From M55B112 sp040880545 (lineage in GTDB: Bacteria > Bacteroidota > Bacteroidia > Bacteroidales > GCA-2748055): DNA of 18,798 nt. How positions within the stretch are numbered: position 1 is the stretch's first letter; each line of letters starts with the position of its first letter. The position numbers and the translations under genes are program-made. The notes below the pieces were generated by a model, which saw only the letters and a program-made list of their open reading frames with translations, had not been told where the DNA came from and did no database searches. Shown one piece after another: positions 1 to 7,467 of this stretch. The stretch spans positions 1-18,798 of the forward strand of contig JBBDIE010000133.1 of NCBI GenBank assembly GCA_040880545.1, in the 5' to 3' direction.

Positions 1-561
1 GTAAACCCTGACCTCCTCCTCAACAACTATGGTCCAGTCTCCGCTTGTCTCACTCCAGTTCCTCTGCTCCGTATATACCGGATTGCTTGCGGAACGGGTC
101 TCCGGAAAGGGAAGATTCGCCGGAGCAATTTCATCCGGAATTTCTTTTGAAACGGATTTCAGTTTATTGCTGCCTGACAATCCCTTTCTTGCGTAGATGT
201 AAAGGTATATATCAACATAGGTATCCGCTCCATTTAACCCTTCCTGAAAGACGCCTCCCATGGACCCGGAATTCTGCAGCAGGGTGTAATTCCCGATGTA
301 GGAATAGAGGTACACAGAATCTTCCGATTTATAACTGTAATCGTACGTGCCCGGATAAGATTCGTAATACTTACCCTTTTCAATATCTAATGAATCGGGA
401 ACATCCGGATTATCATCTGCATAATGGTGAACACCGTAATTCTCGTTGTAATATTCCCAGTCAACAGAAATATAACAATAGCCCGGATCACCGGTAACAC
501 CGCATGATCCGGCCATCAGACCAATAGCCGTAATCAGTAAGATAATTTTAAATGTTTTCAT
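1..561 (-). CDS. Putative lipoprotein, 3' end beyond the window
   Basis: The frame is open from an ATG at 559-561 to the left edge, 187 codons without a stop. The N-terminus (MKTFKIILLITAIGLMAGSC) is a lipoprotein signal peptide: short charged start, hydrophobic core, then A-G-S-C with the lipidated Cys at residue 20, so the product should be anchored in the envelope. The mature part is acidic and rich in Tyr, Asp and Ser, with a run of aromatic residues (YLYSYIGNY, YVDIYLYIYARKG) that suggests beta-strand structure. I do not recognise a family and assign no function. A GGAG lies about 8 nt before the ATG. It is divergent from the antiporter gene, with 164 nt between the two starts. Confidence 0.72.
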   Translation of the reverse strand, partial: MKTFKIILLITAIGLMAGSCGVTGDPGYCYISVDWEYYNENYGVHHYADDNPDVPDSLDIEKGKYYESYPGTYDYSYKSEDSVYLYSYIGNYTLLQNSGSMGGVFQEGLNGADTYVDIYLYIYARKGLSGSNKLKSVSKEIPDEIAPANLPFPETRSASNPVYTEQRNWSETSGDWTIVVEEEVRVY

Positions 562-725
562 CGCTTCACTCCGGGGTACTTATGCGTACCGAAAGATTAA
601 TATCAGATCAGTATTCTACCTCTTCTCTGAAAATTCTATGCAAATATCAAGCCACTTTTTTCTTATGCAAATCTTTTAAAAAATAATGTATCTTTCCTTC
701 CTGTTAACCCTAAATGATGTAACAC

Positions 726-3689
726 ATGAAGCGATTTGTCTTCGCCATTCTGATCTTTGGATTTCTCTTTACAAGTCAGTTTATAATTCAGGCCCATGCA
801 GACAACAGTGTCACAGAAACGGTGACAACAGAAGATGTTACAACCTCTGCACAGCCAAGTCAATCCGCACAACATATACAAGAACGTGCCCTTGCAACAT
901 CCGTCCAAAATGAGGACCACGAAAGTCAGGGCACAGGCCACGGTGCAGATATGTCGCCGCTCTTTTTTATCATCATCGCGTTGCTCATGGGGGCTGCCAT
1001 TCGCCACCTGTTGAGAAAAAGCTCCATACCGTTCACCGTATGGCTGCTGATCATCGGCCTTATCTTCGGTGTCATGAAACGTATCGGCTGGTTCAGCATC
1101 ACGCATGTCGGTAGTCTGACACTGGATTTCAGCCTGCTCGAAAGTGCTTTCAACTGGGCAGGGAATATCGACCCCCACATTATCATGTATGTCTTTCTTC
1201 CCACCCTGATCTTCGAAGCCGCCTTTGCCATGGATGTGCATACCTTCAGAAAAAGCGCCGTGAATGCCTCCCTGCTGGCCATACCCGGGATCATCATTGC
1301 CATGTTCCTCACGGCATTTATCGTACTGGGAATCGACCGTATTGGATTGGGTCTGCACGGCTGGGGCTGGGCATACGCACTGATGTTCGGTGCAGTGGCC
1401 AGTGCAACGGACCCGGTGGCGGTGGTTGCCCTGCTAAAGGAACTGGGGGCCAGCAAAAAACTGGGGACCCTCATCGAAGGAGAATCGATGCTGAACGACG
1501 GAACGGCCATTGTCCTGTTCATGCTCTTTTTCACCATGGTAAGCGGCGGTGGTGAAGATGTCTCTCCCGTTGGAGAATTCCTGAAAGTAGCCGTGGGAGG
1601 TATCCTGGTTGGGCTGATCATCGGGACGTTTGCTATTCGCTGGGTTCGCAGGGTCTTCAATGATGCACTGGTGGAGATCAGTGTGATCGTGGCAGCGGCC
1701 TATCTCACTTTCTTTATCTGTGAATATTTTTTCCGCGTTTCAGGCGTGCTGGGACTGGTGGCCCTGGGCCTTGCCATGGCAAGTATCGGGAAAACACGGA
1801 TCAGCCCGGAGGTGGAACACTTCCTGCATGAATTCTGGGAGCTCTTTGCCTTTATTGCCAATACCCTGATTTTTATAATTGTGGGTGTGGTTATAGCCGA
1901 ACATTCAGCCATCACCGGCCGGAATTTATTGATCCTGCTGATCCTTTACGTGGGTGTACATATAATCAGAGCACTTGTGATCCTGCTGTTTTACCCCATC
2001 ATGCGAAAGGCCGGATACGGGTTACCAAAAAGAGATGCTGTGATTGTCTGGTACGGGGCATTACGGGGAGCTGTGGGACTTGCACTGGCGCTCATTGTGG
2101 CAGGGGAAAGTTTGATTCCGGAAGAGATCAGGGGCCAGTTCCTCTTTCTCACAGCCGGACTGGTAACGCTCACACTCCTGGTTAATGCAACAACCATCAA
2201 ACCGCTGGTGAAAAAACTGGGACTTACCAAAATATCACCCGCCAAACGACTGATCCAGTTGAATGCCAACAGGTACCTCTATAACAGTTCTGTCAATGCC
2301 ATGGAGAAGACAAAAAGCGACCGGTACCTGGGCAGGGCAAACTGGAGTGCCGTGGAGGAATATCTGCCGCCAAAAATAGATGAGAATGAAGGTGCAGAGA
2401 TTAAAATCGATACCATCGCTGAATACAGGAGAAGGATCCTGGAAAAAGAAAAGAGCAGCTACTGGCACCAGTTCAAAGATGGATTGCTGGGCCCCACCGC
2501 CGTGATGAGCCTCTCGGAAACTATTCAGAAAATCCTGGATGAGGGGGGAATGATACCGCTCTCACAACGAAAGGACCTGGAAGAAAACTGGAAAACCGGC
2601 AAATGGCTGGACGTTATGCAACGGATCCCATTTCTCTCCAACATTTCCCGCTATTTTTTCTTTGAAAAGATCTCTGTGAGCTACGACAGCGCCAGGGGCT
2701 TTGTACAAGCACAGGAGGATGCGCTGAAACTGATCGAACGGATGGTCAGGGGTCTGGAGGCTGAAAGTGTTGAAAGCAAACAGAAAGACGGGGAAATCCT
2801 GGAACAACTGGAAGAGGAGATTACCGAAAACAGGATGCTTGGCCAGACTTTCCTTCGAAATCTCAGGAAAAACTACCCCGAAATCTATACCGCGGTTGCC
2901 ACACGTCAGGCCATACGTACACTACTGAACTATGAAAAATACACCGTGGAGCGAATGCAGAAGAATGGGCAGTTGGAAAGCAACGAAGCCCATAAACTGA
3001 TTGATGAGATTGAAGAGCGAATGAAACGACTGATGAATTCCCCCCCGGTTATACATCAGCCGGAAGCCGAAAACCTGCTGAAGGCCTCCGCACTCTTCAG
3101 GGACCTGGACCTCCAAATCATGGAAGAGATGATTCCTAAATTCCAGACCCGTATCTATTCAGTCGGTGACCGGTTTATTAAAGAAAATACCCACAGCGAC
3201 GGACTCTATTTCGTTGCCAGAGGTACTGTCCGGGTTTCCATTAATAAACATGATATCGATATTCTCGGTACAGGCACCTTCCTTGGAGAAATAGCCAGCC
3301 TTACCGGTTCACGTACAGCGGATGTATTTGCCGAATCACCTGTAACGGTTTTCTTTCTCCCGATCAGGGACCTGAATAAGCTGGTAAGTAAATATCCACT
3401 GCTGGCAGAACGAATCTGGAATATCGGCGGAGGAAGGCTCGCGGAAAATATACTGAGCAAAACCGACCCCTATAGCCAATGGAAACAGGACCAGATCAAA
3501 TCGCTTGTTAATAAGGGCCGGGTGATCCTCACTGAAGCACTGGAAGAAGATGATGTCAAAGACAAGGTGGTTGTTCTGCTGAATGGGACAGCGAAGGACA
3601 AGGCGAAGAAAAATGAACTGAAAGCACCTGCTGTACTCGATCATTCAGATTATACTTTCGGGAAAGAGGTACGACTGTTCGTCTGCTGA
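726..3689 (+). CDS. SOS1-like Na+/H+ antiporter (CPA1) with C-terminal cyclic-nucleotide-binding domain
   Basis: Predicted inner-membrane monovalent cation/proton antiporter, 987 residues, much longer than a bare NhaP-type protein. Order of parts: a signal-like N-terminus (1-25, ending AHA), a polar Thr/Ser/Gln/His-rich stretch to about 75, a multi-helix CPA1 domain (about 76-490), a cytosolic linker (about 500-784) with acidic helical stretches, a cNMP-binding domain (about 785-890) and a charged tail. In the transport domain, T228-D229-P230 and N257-D258 (in ESMLNDGTAIV) match the ion-binding motifs of electroneutral CPA1 exchangers, and R447 lies in ALRGAVGLALAL. In the nucleotide domain the phosphate-binding cassette keeps G854-E855 and R863-T864-A865, so ligand binding is plausible. 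The segments around both motifs, and the linker just before the CNBD, resemble plant SOS1 as I recall it. It stands alone, convergent with gmhA. The ATG at 726 gives a complete signal-like N-terminus. Function is firm at family level; the ion and ligand are inferred. Confidence 0.92.
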   Translation: MKRFVFAILIFGFLFTSQFIIQAHADNSVTETVTTEDVTTSAQPSQSAQHIQERALATSVQNEDHESQGTGHGADMSPLFFIIIALLMGAAIRHLLRKSSIPFTVWLLIIGLIFGVMKRIGWFSITHVGSLTLDFSLLESAFNWAGNIDPHIIMYVFLPTLIFEAAFAMDVHTFRKSAVNASLLAIPGIIIAMFLTAFIVLGIDRIGLGLHGWGWAYALMFGAVASATDPVAVVALLKELGASKKLGTLIEGESMLNDGTAIVLFMLFFTMVSGGGEDVSPVGEFLKVAVGGILVGLIIGTFAIRWVRRVFNDALVEISVIVAAAYLTFFICEYFFRVSGVLGLVALGLAMASIGKTRISPEVEHFLHEFWELFAFIANTLIFIIVGVVIAEHSAITGRNLLILLILYVGVHIIRALVILLFYPIMRKAGYGLPKRDAVIVWYGALRGAVGLALALIVAGESLIPEEIRGQFLFLTAGLVTLTLLVNATTIKPLVKKLGLTKISPAKRLIQLNANRYLYNSSVNAMEKTKSDRYLGRANWSAVEEYLPPKIDENEGAEIKIDTIAEYRRRILEKEKSSYWHQFKDGLLGPTAVMSLSETIQKILDEGGMIPLSQRKDLEENWKTGKWLDVMQRIPFLSNISRYFFFEKISVSYDSARGFVQAQEDALKLIERMVRGLEAESVESKQKDGEILEQLEEEITENRMLGQTFLRNLRKNYPEIYTAVATRQAIRTLLNYEKYTVERMQKNGQLESNEAHKLIDEIEERMKRLMNSPPVIHQPEAENLLKASALFRDLDLQIMEEMIPKFQTRIYSVGDRFIKENTHSDGLYFVARGTVRVSINKHDIDILGTGTFLGEIASLTGSRTADVFAESPVTVFFLPIRDLNKLVSKYPLLAERIWNIGGGRLAENILSKTDPYSQWKQDQIKSLVNKGRVILTEALEEDDVKDKVVVLLNGTAKDKAKKNELKAPAVLDHSDYTFGKEVRLFVC

Positions 3690-3759
3690 TGCCGATCCCT
3701 CCTGAACAGGAAACAGGTAAACCGGTGTTGGAAGGAAAAACAATTCAACTATAACTTAC

Positions 3760-3789
3760 GTTGATCAACTTATTTTTCAGTAGATCAAC
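3760..3789. terminator. Weak inverted repeat between convergent genes
   Basis: GTTGATC at 3760-3766 can pair with GATCAAC at 3783-3789 across a 16-nt AT-rich loop containing TTATTTTTC. The left arm is part of a perfect 10-bp palindrome, GTTGATCAAC. It lies in the 121-nt space between the ends of the antiporter gene and gmhA, where a bidirectional terminator would be expected. The stem is short and AT-rich, and the T-run falls in the loop rather than after it, so this is a weak call. Confidence 0.25.
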
Positions 3790-3810
3790 TATTTTAGCAG
3801 TTGGGACCCT

Positions 3811-4386
3811 TTAGCTAAGGACCTGCTGTTCGATCAGTTCCACCAGTATATGGATCACCTTGATATGCACCTCCTGTACGCGGTCGCTGTATTTACCTCC
3901 ATCCACACGAATCTCCACATCTGCCAGCTTTGCCAGAAGCCCCCCGCTCTTCCCCGTGAGGGCAACCACCTTCATCCCTTTCTCCAATGCAGCCTCAGCT
4001 GCTTTAATTACATTGGCCGAATTTCCGCTGGTACTGATCACCAGCAACACATCACCACTGTTCCCTGTCCCTTCAATGAACCTGGAAAAAACCTGGTCGA
4101 AACCATAGTCATTGCCCACGCATGTTATGTGGGAAGGGTCCGAAATACTGATGGCAGGAAGGGCCGGACGATCATGCTTGAACCTGCCCGTCAGCTCCTC
4201 CGCAAAATGCATGGCATCGCACATGGATCCACCGTTTCCGCAGGAAATAATCTTTCCGCCGTCATTGATCGAACCGCCCAATATTTTAGCGGCTGTTTCT
4301 ATACTTTCCAGGTTACCCGGTTCGCTAACAAACTTTTCAAGCGCTCCGGCAGCCTCCCTGAGTTGTTGTGCAATAAGTTCCTTCAT
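3811..4386 (-). CDS. gmhA: D-sedoheptulose-7-phosphate isomerase
   Basis: Converts sedoheptulose 7-phosphate to D-glycero-D-manno-heptose 7-phosphate in the cytosol, the first step of ADP-heptose synthesis for the LPS inner core. The 191 residues form a single SIS domain of normal GmhA length. Visible motifs: GNGGS (50-54) and STSGNS (118-123) for sugar-phosphate binding, H60 and E64 in DAMHFAEELTGRF, and Q171 and H179 in QEVHIKVIH. The 8-residue Q-to-H spacing matches the Q172/H180 pair of the E. coli enzyme as I recall it. The start is fixed by full alignment to the family N-terminus and by GGAGGAAA upstream of the ATG, although that sequence nearly overlaps the predicted -7 element. It is a lone minus-strand gene divergent from the mutL cluster; the other heptose-pathway genes are not in the window. 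Confidence 0.93.
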   Translation of the reverse strand: MKELIAQQLREAAGALEKFVSEPGNLESIETAAKILGGSINDGGKIISCGNGGSMCDAMHFAEELTGRFKHDRPALPAISISDPSHITCVGNDYGFDQVFSRFIEGTGNSGDVLLVISTSGNSANVIKAAEAALEKGMKVVALTGKSGGLLAKLADVEIRVDGGKYSDRVQEVHIKVIHILVELIEQQVLS

Positions 4387-4403
4387 CCAATAGGTATTTC
4401 CTC

Positions 4404-4433
4404 CAAAAGTACATAATCCTGATCAATCACAAA
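4404..4433 (-). promoter_or_regulatory. Candidate Bacteroidetes-type promoter of gmhA
   Basis: Read on the minus strand, TTTG (4433-4430) is followed after 18 nt by TACTTTTG (4411-4404), an exact match to the TAnnTTTG -7 consensus of the Bacteroidetes primary sigma factor. The gmhA ATG begins 17 nt after the -7 element, which predicts a leader of only about 10 nt. The GGAGG before gmhA directly follows the -7 element, so it may fall at or before the first transcribed base. Confidence 0.58.
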
Positions 4434-4580
4434 TATTTTCACCCCCACCCATGGCGATTTACTTGCAGGAATATCATAAAACATCAACCATTTTTCTTTG
4501 CCTGCATCCCATGCTGTTCCTCTGTAAAAATAAATACCCATTCAAAAAAATTGGTACCTTTACAGCGTAAAGCAGCAAAA

Positions 4581-4865
4581 ATGGGATTACCACGATTTTT
4601 CAAAGTTAAGGAACCCAACCGTTTCAATTATACACCTTTGTATTGGGATCCTGAAAAGGAGCAACGGGAGGAGAGGGTCCGGAGGATCAAGGCGGAACTC
4701 GGACAGGAGGTGAAATTCAACAGGCAGGCTTCTACCATTAAACGGGGGTCGTTCCGGCAATATAACTCCAGTAACCGCAGGAAAGCAAGTCGTGGATCAA
4801 ACCTTCGTCTGGTTGTCATTGCTGCTGCATTAATGATTCTCGCCTATATATTGTTTTACAGGTAA
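4581..4865 (+). CDS. Small basic single-pass membrane protein ahead of mutL
   Basis: A 94-residue protein with a charged N-terminal part and one C-terminal transmembrane helix (about 75-93, LVVIAAALMILAYILF). The soluble part begins MGLPRFFKVKEPNRFNYTPLY and continues with a Glu/Arg-rich helix (about 25-42) and a basic linker. From memory, similar small proteins occur next to mutL in other Bacteroidetes and are sometimes mislabelled riboflavin synthase subunit beta; nothing here supports that enzyme. Function unknown. I start at the ATG at 4581, not the in-frame TTG at 4551, because the FNYTP-type N-terminus follows it closely. The stop TAA directly abuts the mutL ATG, so the two are probably translationally coupled. 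A -7-like TACCTTTA lies at 4554-4561 without a clear -33 partner. Confidence 0.8.
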   Translation: MGLPRFFKVKEPNRFNYTPLYWDPEKEQREERVRRIKAELGQEVKFNRQASTIKRGSFRQYNSSNRRKASRGSNLRLVVIAAALMILAYILFYR

Positions 4866-6677
4866 ATGTCAGACATAATTCAATTATTGCCCGATTCCGT
4901 AGCGAACCAGATCGCTGCAGGAGAAGTTATTCAGAGACCGGCCTCGGTAGTGAAGGAACTGGTGGAAAATGCCATTGATGCAGGAGCAGGTTCCATCACC
5001 GTGCGTGTAAAGGATGCGGGAAAAACCTATATTCAGATTATAGATAACGGCACCGGCATGACAGATAACGATGCCCGGTTATGCTTTGAACGACATGCCA
5101 CCTCGAAAATTACCAGTGCCAATGACCTGTTTGCCATTCGCACCATGGGTTTTCGCGGAGAAGCGCTGGCTTCCATTGCCGCCATTGCTGAAGTTTCATT
5201 AAAAAGTAAAACCTCCTCCGGCGAACTGGGTACCCATATCAGGATCAGTGGATCAAAAATCGAATCTCAGGAGCAGGACAATATGCCTGGCGGAACCAAT
5301 ATCACTGTCAGGAACCTCTTCTACAACGTACCTGCCAGGAGAAAATTCCTGAAAACTGATCAGACAGAACTCAGGCATATTATCACCGAATTCAACCATG
5401 CCGCGCTGGCCTATCCCGATGTGGAGTTCCAGCTGATTCATAACAGTACACAAATATATAACCTGCCAAAAGGTAATCTGAAGTCAAGACTGGCAGGTAT
5501 TTTCGGCAAGCAAATTCAACAAAACCTGATTACCCTGGATACAGAGACAAGTATTGTCAGAATTACCGGTTTTATAGGTAAACCCGAATTTGCCAGGAAA
5601 ACTTACGGGGAGCAGTTCCTGTTTGTAAATCAGCGTTACATGCGGCACCCGTATTTTCATAAAGCCATTATGAAAGCGTACGAGGAGATCCTGCCTTCGG
5701 ATCATATTCCTGGTTATTTTCTCTTTTTTGAAACCGATCCCTCCACCATCGATATCAACATCCACCCCACGAAGACGGAGATCAAATTTGAAGATGAGCG
5801 CTCCATCTGGCAGATTTTGCTGGCGGCCACGAAAGAGGCCATAGGAAAACACAACCTTTCCCCCACGCTGGATTTCACCAGGGAAGGGGTCATTGATATT
5901 CCGGTAATGAATAAGGACCGGGATATATTGCCGCCACAGGAAAATATTAACCGGCAGTTCAACCCCTTCGATGATGAACAGCAACAGGAGCATAGAGGGA
6001 ACAAACCAAACCGCTCCGCATACCAGGACTGGCAGAAACTCTACGATACCCGGAATAACCAGGACCTGTCGCCCGGTCTTGGATTTTCTGAAACCAGTGA
6101 AAAAGAGAACCTGGCTGAGTCCAGGTATATGCAACTAAAAGGAAAGTATATCCTCACATCGGTAAAATCGGGACTGATGCTGATTGATCAGCGAAGGGCA
6201 CATGAGCGTATCCTCTATGAACAAAACCTGGAAACCCTGCGGAAAGATTCAGTTATCGCACAGAATACACTTTTTCCGGAAACCGTTGAATTAAACAGCA
6301 GCGACTACAGCCTGTGCCTTGAACTTACGGGAGAGATGGCAAAACTTGGTTTTGAAATTCGTGATTTTGGACAAAATAGCGTGATTGTGCACAGTATTCC
6401 TGCCAATACGGCCATTCATGACATCAGGTCGGTTATTGAGACTTTGCTGGAACAATACAAAAATTTCCAGTCGGCCCTGAAGCTTGACCAGCATGAAAAA
6501 CTGGCCAGATCCACAGCTGTCGCATCCGCTGTTCCATACGGTAAATCTCTTGGGATTAAAGAGATGCAGGAACTGGTGGACCAGCTCTTTGCATGCACCA
6601 ATCCAAACACCACTCCAGGGGGGAAAACGATACTGAATATCATAAAACTTGAAGATATCGAGAAACATCTTGCATGA
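4866..6677 (+). CDS. mutL: DNA mismatch repair protein MutL
   Basis: Links MutS mismatch recognition to strand removal. The 603 residues have the standard plan: an N-terminal GHKL ATPase (about 1-330), a low-complexity Gln/Asn-rich linker (about 340-410) and a C-terminal dimerisation domain. ATPase motifs are intact: E31 and N35 in KELVENAIDAG correspond to E29 and N33 of E. coli MutL, followed by DNGTGM, FRGEAL and GT-type lid motifs. In the C-terminal domain the site of the DQHA(X)2E(X)4E endonuclease motif reads DQRRAHERILYE (D441-E452), so the metal-binding His is Arg (R443). The ACR-type Cys is absent near ARSTAVASAVPYG, and the CPHGRP region reads CTNPNTTPGGKT. Endonuclease activity is therefore doubtful. 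It directly follows the small membrane-protein gene (taaATG). Confidence 0.95.
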   Translation: MSDIIQLLPDSVANQIAAGEVIQRPASVVKELVENAIDAGAGSITVRVKDAGKTYIQIIDNGTGMTDNDARLCFERHATSKITSANDLFAIRTMGFRGEALASIAAIAEVSLKSKTSSGELGTHIRISGSKIESQEQDNMPGGTNITVRNLFYNVPARRKFLKTDQTELRHIITEFNHAALAYPDVEFQLIHNSTQIYNLPKGNLKSRLAGIFGKQIQQNLITLDTETSIVRITGFIGKPEFARKTYGEQFLFVNQRYMRHPYFHKAIMKAYEEILPSDHIPGYFLFFETDPSTIDINIHPTKTEIKFEDERSIWQILLAATKEAIGKHNLSPTLDFTREGVIDIPVMNKDRDILPPQENINRQFNPFDDEQQQEHRGNKPNRSAYQDWQKLYDTRNNQDLSPGLGFSETSEKENLAESRYMQLKGKYILTSVKSGLMLIDQRRAHERILYEQNLETLRKDSVIAQNTLFPETVELNSSDYSLCLELTGEMAKLGFEIRDFGQNSVIVHSIPANTAIHDIRSVIETLLEQYKNFQSALKLDQHEKLARSTAVASAVPYGKSLGIKEMQELVDQLFACTNPNTTPGGKTILNIIKLEDIEKHLA

Positions 6678-6679
6678 TT

Positions 6680-6711
6680 TTTGTTACTATTGGTAACCAA
6701 CATTAATTTTA
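6680..6711 (+). promoter_or_regulatory. Candidate internal promoter before the first rhomboid gene
   Basis: TTTG (6680-6683), 20 nt, then TAATTTTA (6704-6711) fits the Bacteroidetes -33/-7 pattern with one mismatch. It fills the 38-nt gap after mutL. Between the two elements lies an inverted repeat, GTTAC-TATTG-GTAAC (6683-6697), which could be an operator. The ATG at 6716 is only 4 nt past the -7 element, so a transcript from here would be leaderless or nearly so; that weakens the call. Confidence 0.42.
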
Positions 6712-6715
6712 TACA

Positions 6716-7453
6716 ATGAGCGGATTTAATTTTGGAAGAGCAGGAGGCACCCCACCGGTGGTTAAGAACCTGATTGTCATTAATATAATCATGTTTGTGG
6801 CGATGCTGGCCTTTAGTCAGCTGTTTCGGATAGAACTAAACAGGATCCTGGGAATGTACTACATTGGCTCTCCTTTGTTCAAACCATGGCAAATTGTCAC
6901 ACACATGTTCATGCACGGAGGGTTCATGCACATCTTATTTAATATGTGGGCCCTCTGGATCTTTGGTAAGACGCTCGAAAGTGTCTGGGGTGGTAAACGG
7001 TTCCTGATCTATTACCTGGTTACGGGACTCGGAGCCGTATTTTTCCACCAACTGGTCATGTATATCGAACTGGCCCCGCAGATTGCTGATTTTAAGGCCA
7101 CCTACAATGTAGATGTTCTAACTGTGGAACGACTGAACCATGCAATGAATTCAGGCAGCCAGTTCCATGGTCTGATCAGGGGCCTGGTTACCCCTACCGT
7201 GGGTGCTTCCGGTGCGGTATTCGGAATCCTGCTGGCATTTGGAATGTTATTTCCCAATACCCCGTTGTTTATCATTCCGTTCCCATTCCCCATCAAGGCA
7301 AAATGGCTGGTTATCGGATACGGGGCCCTGGAACTCTACCTGGGTGTTACCCAACCGGGAAGCAATATAGCTCACTTTGCGCATCTTGGGGGTATGGTTT
7401 TCGGTTTTATCCTGATCAAATACTGGCACAAAACGAACAATAAATTTTATTAA
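6716..7453 (+). CDS. Rhomboid family intramembrane serine protease (first of a tandem pair)
   Basis: Six- to seven-helix inner-membrane protease of 245 residues that cleaves transmembrane substrates within the bilayer. The active-site residues are complete: H72 and N76 in HILFN, S165 in the GASG motif (163-166) and H223 in FAHLGG. The segment THMFMHGGFMHILFNMWALW is typical of Bacteroidetes rhomboids. The insert between the GASG helix and the preceding helix (about 115-155) is fairly long. The start is the first ATG after mutL and gives the usual short polar N-terminus (MSGFNFGRAGGTPPVVKN) before the first helix. It lies 14 nt before the second rhomboid gene, so co-expression is likely. Substrates are unknown. 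Confidence 0.92.
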   Translation: MSGFNFGRAGGTPPVVKNLIVINIIMFVAMLAFSQLFRIELNRILGMYYIGSPLFKPWQIVTHMFMHGGFMHILFNMWALWIFGKTLESVWGGKRFLIYYLVTGLGAVFFHQLVMYIELAPQIADFKATYNVDVLTVERLNHAMNSGSQFHGLIRGLVTPTVGASGAVFGILLAFGMLFPNTPLFIIPFPFPIKAKWLVIGYGALELYLGVTQPGSNIAHFAHLGGMVFGFILIKYWHKTNNKFY

Positions 7454-7467
7454 ATCCAATTCACCGG

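Noticed and set aside
45..497. Plus-strand open frame of 150 codons
   Set aside because: It lies opposite the lipoprotein gene, which has a convincing signal peptide and lipobox; this translation is rich in Arg, Pro, Cys and His and looks non-coding.
663..1660. Overlapping minus-strand open frames opposite the antiporter N-terminus
   Set aside because: The plus strand encodes a well-conserved antiporter here; the antisense translations show no domain or plausible start.
3850..4416. Plus-strand open frames opposite gmhA
   Set aside because: gmhA has complete family motifs; the antisense frames do not resemble proteins.
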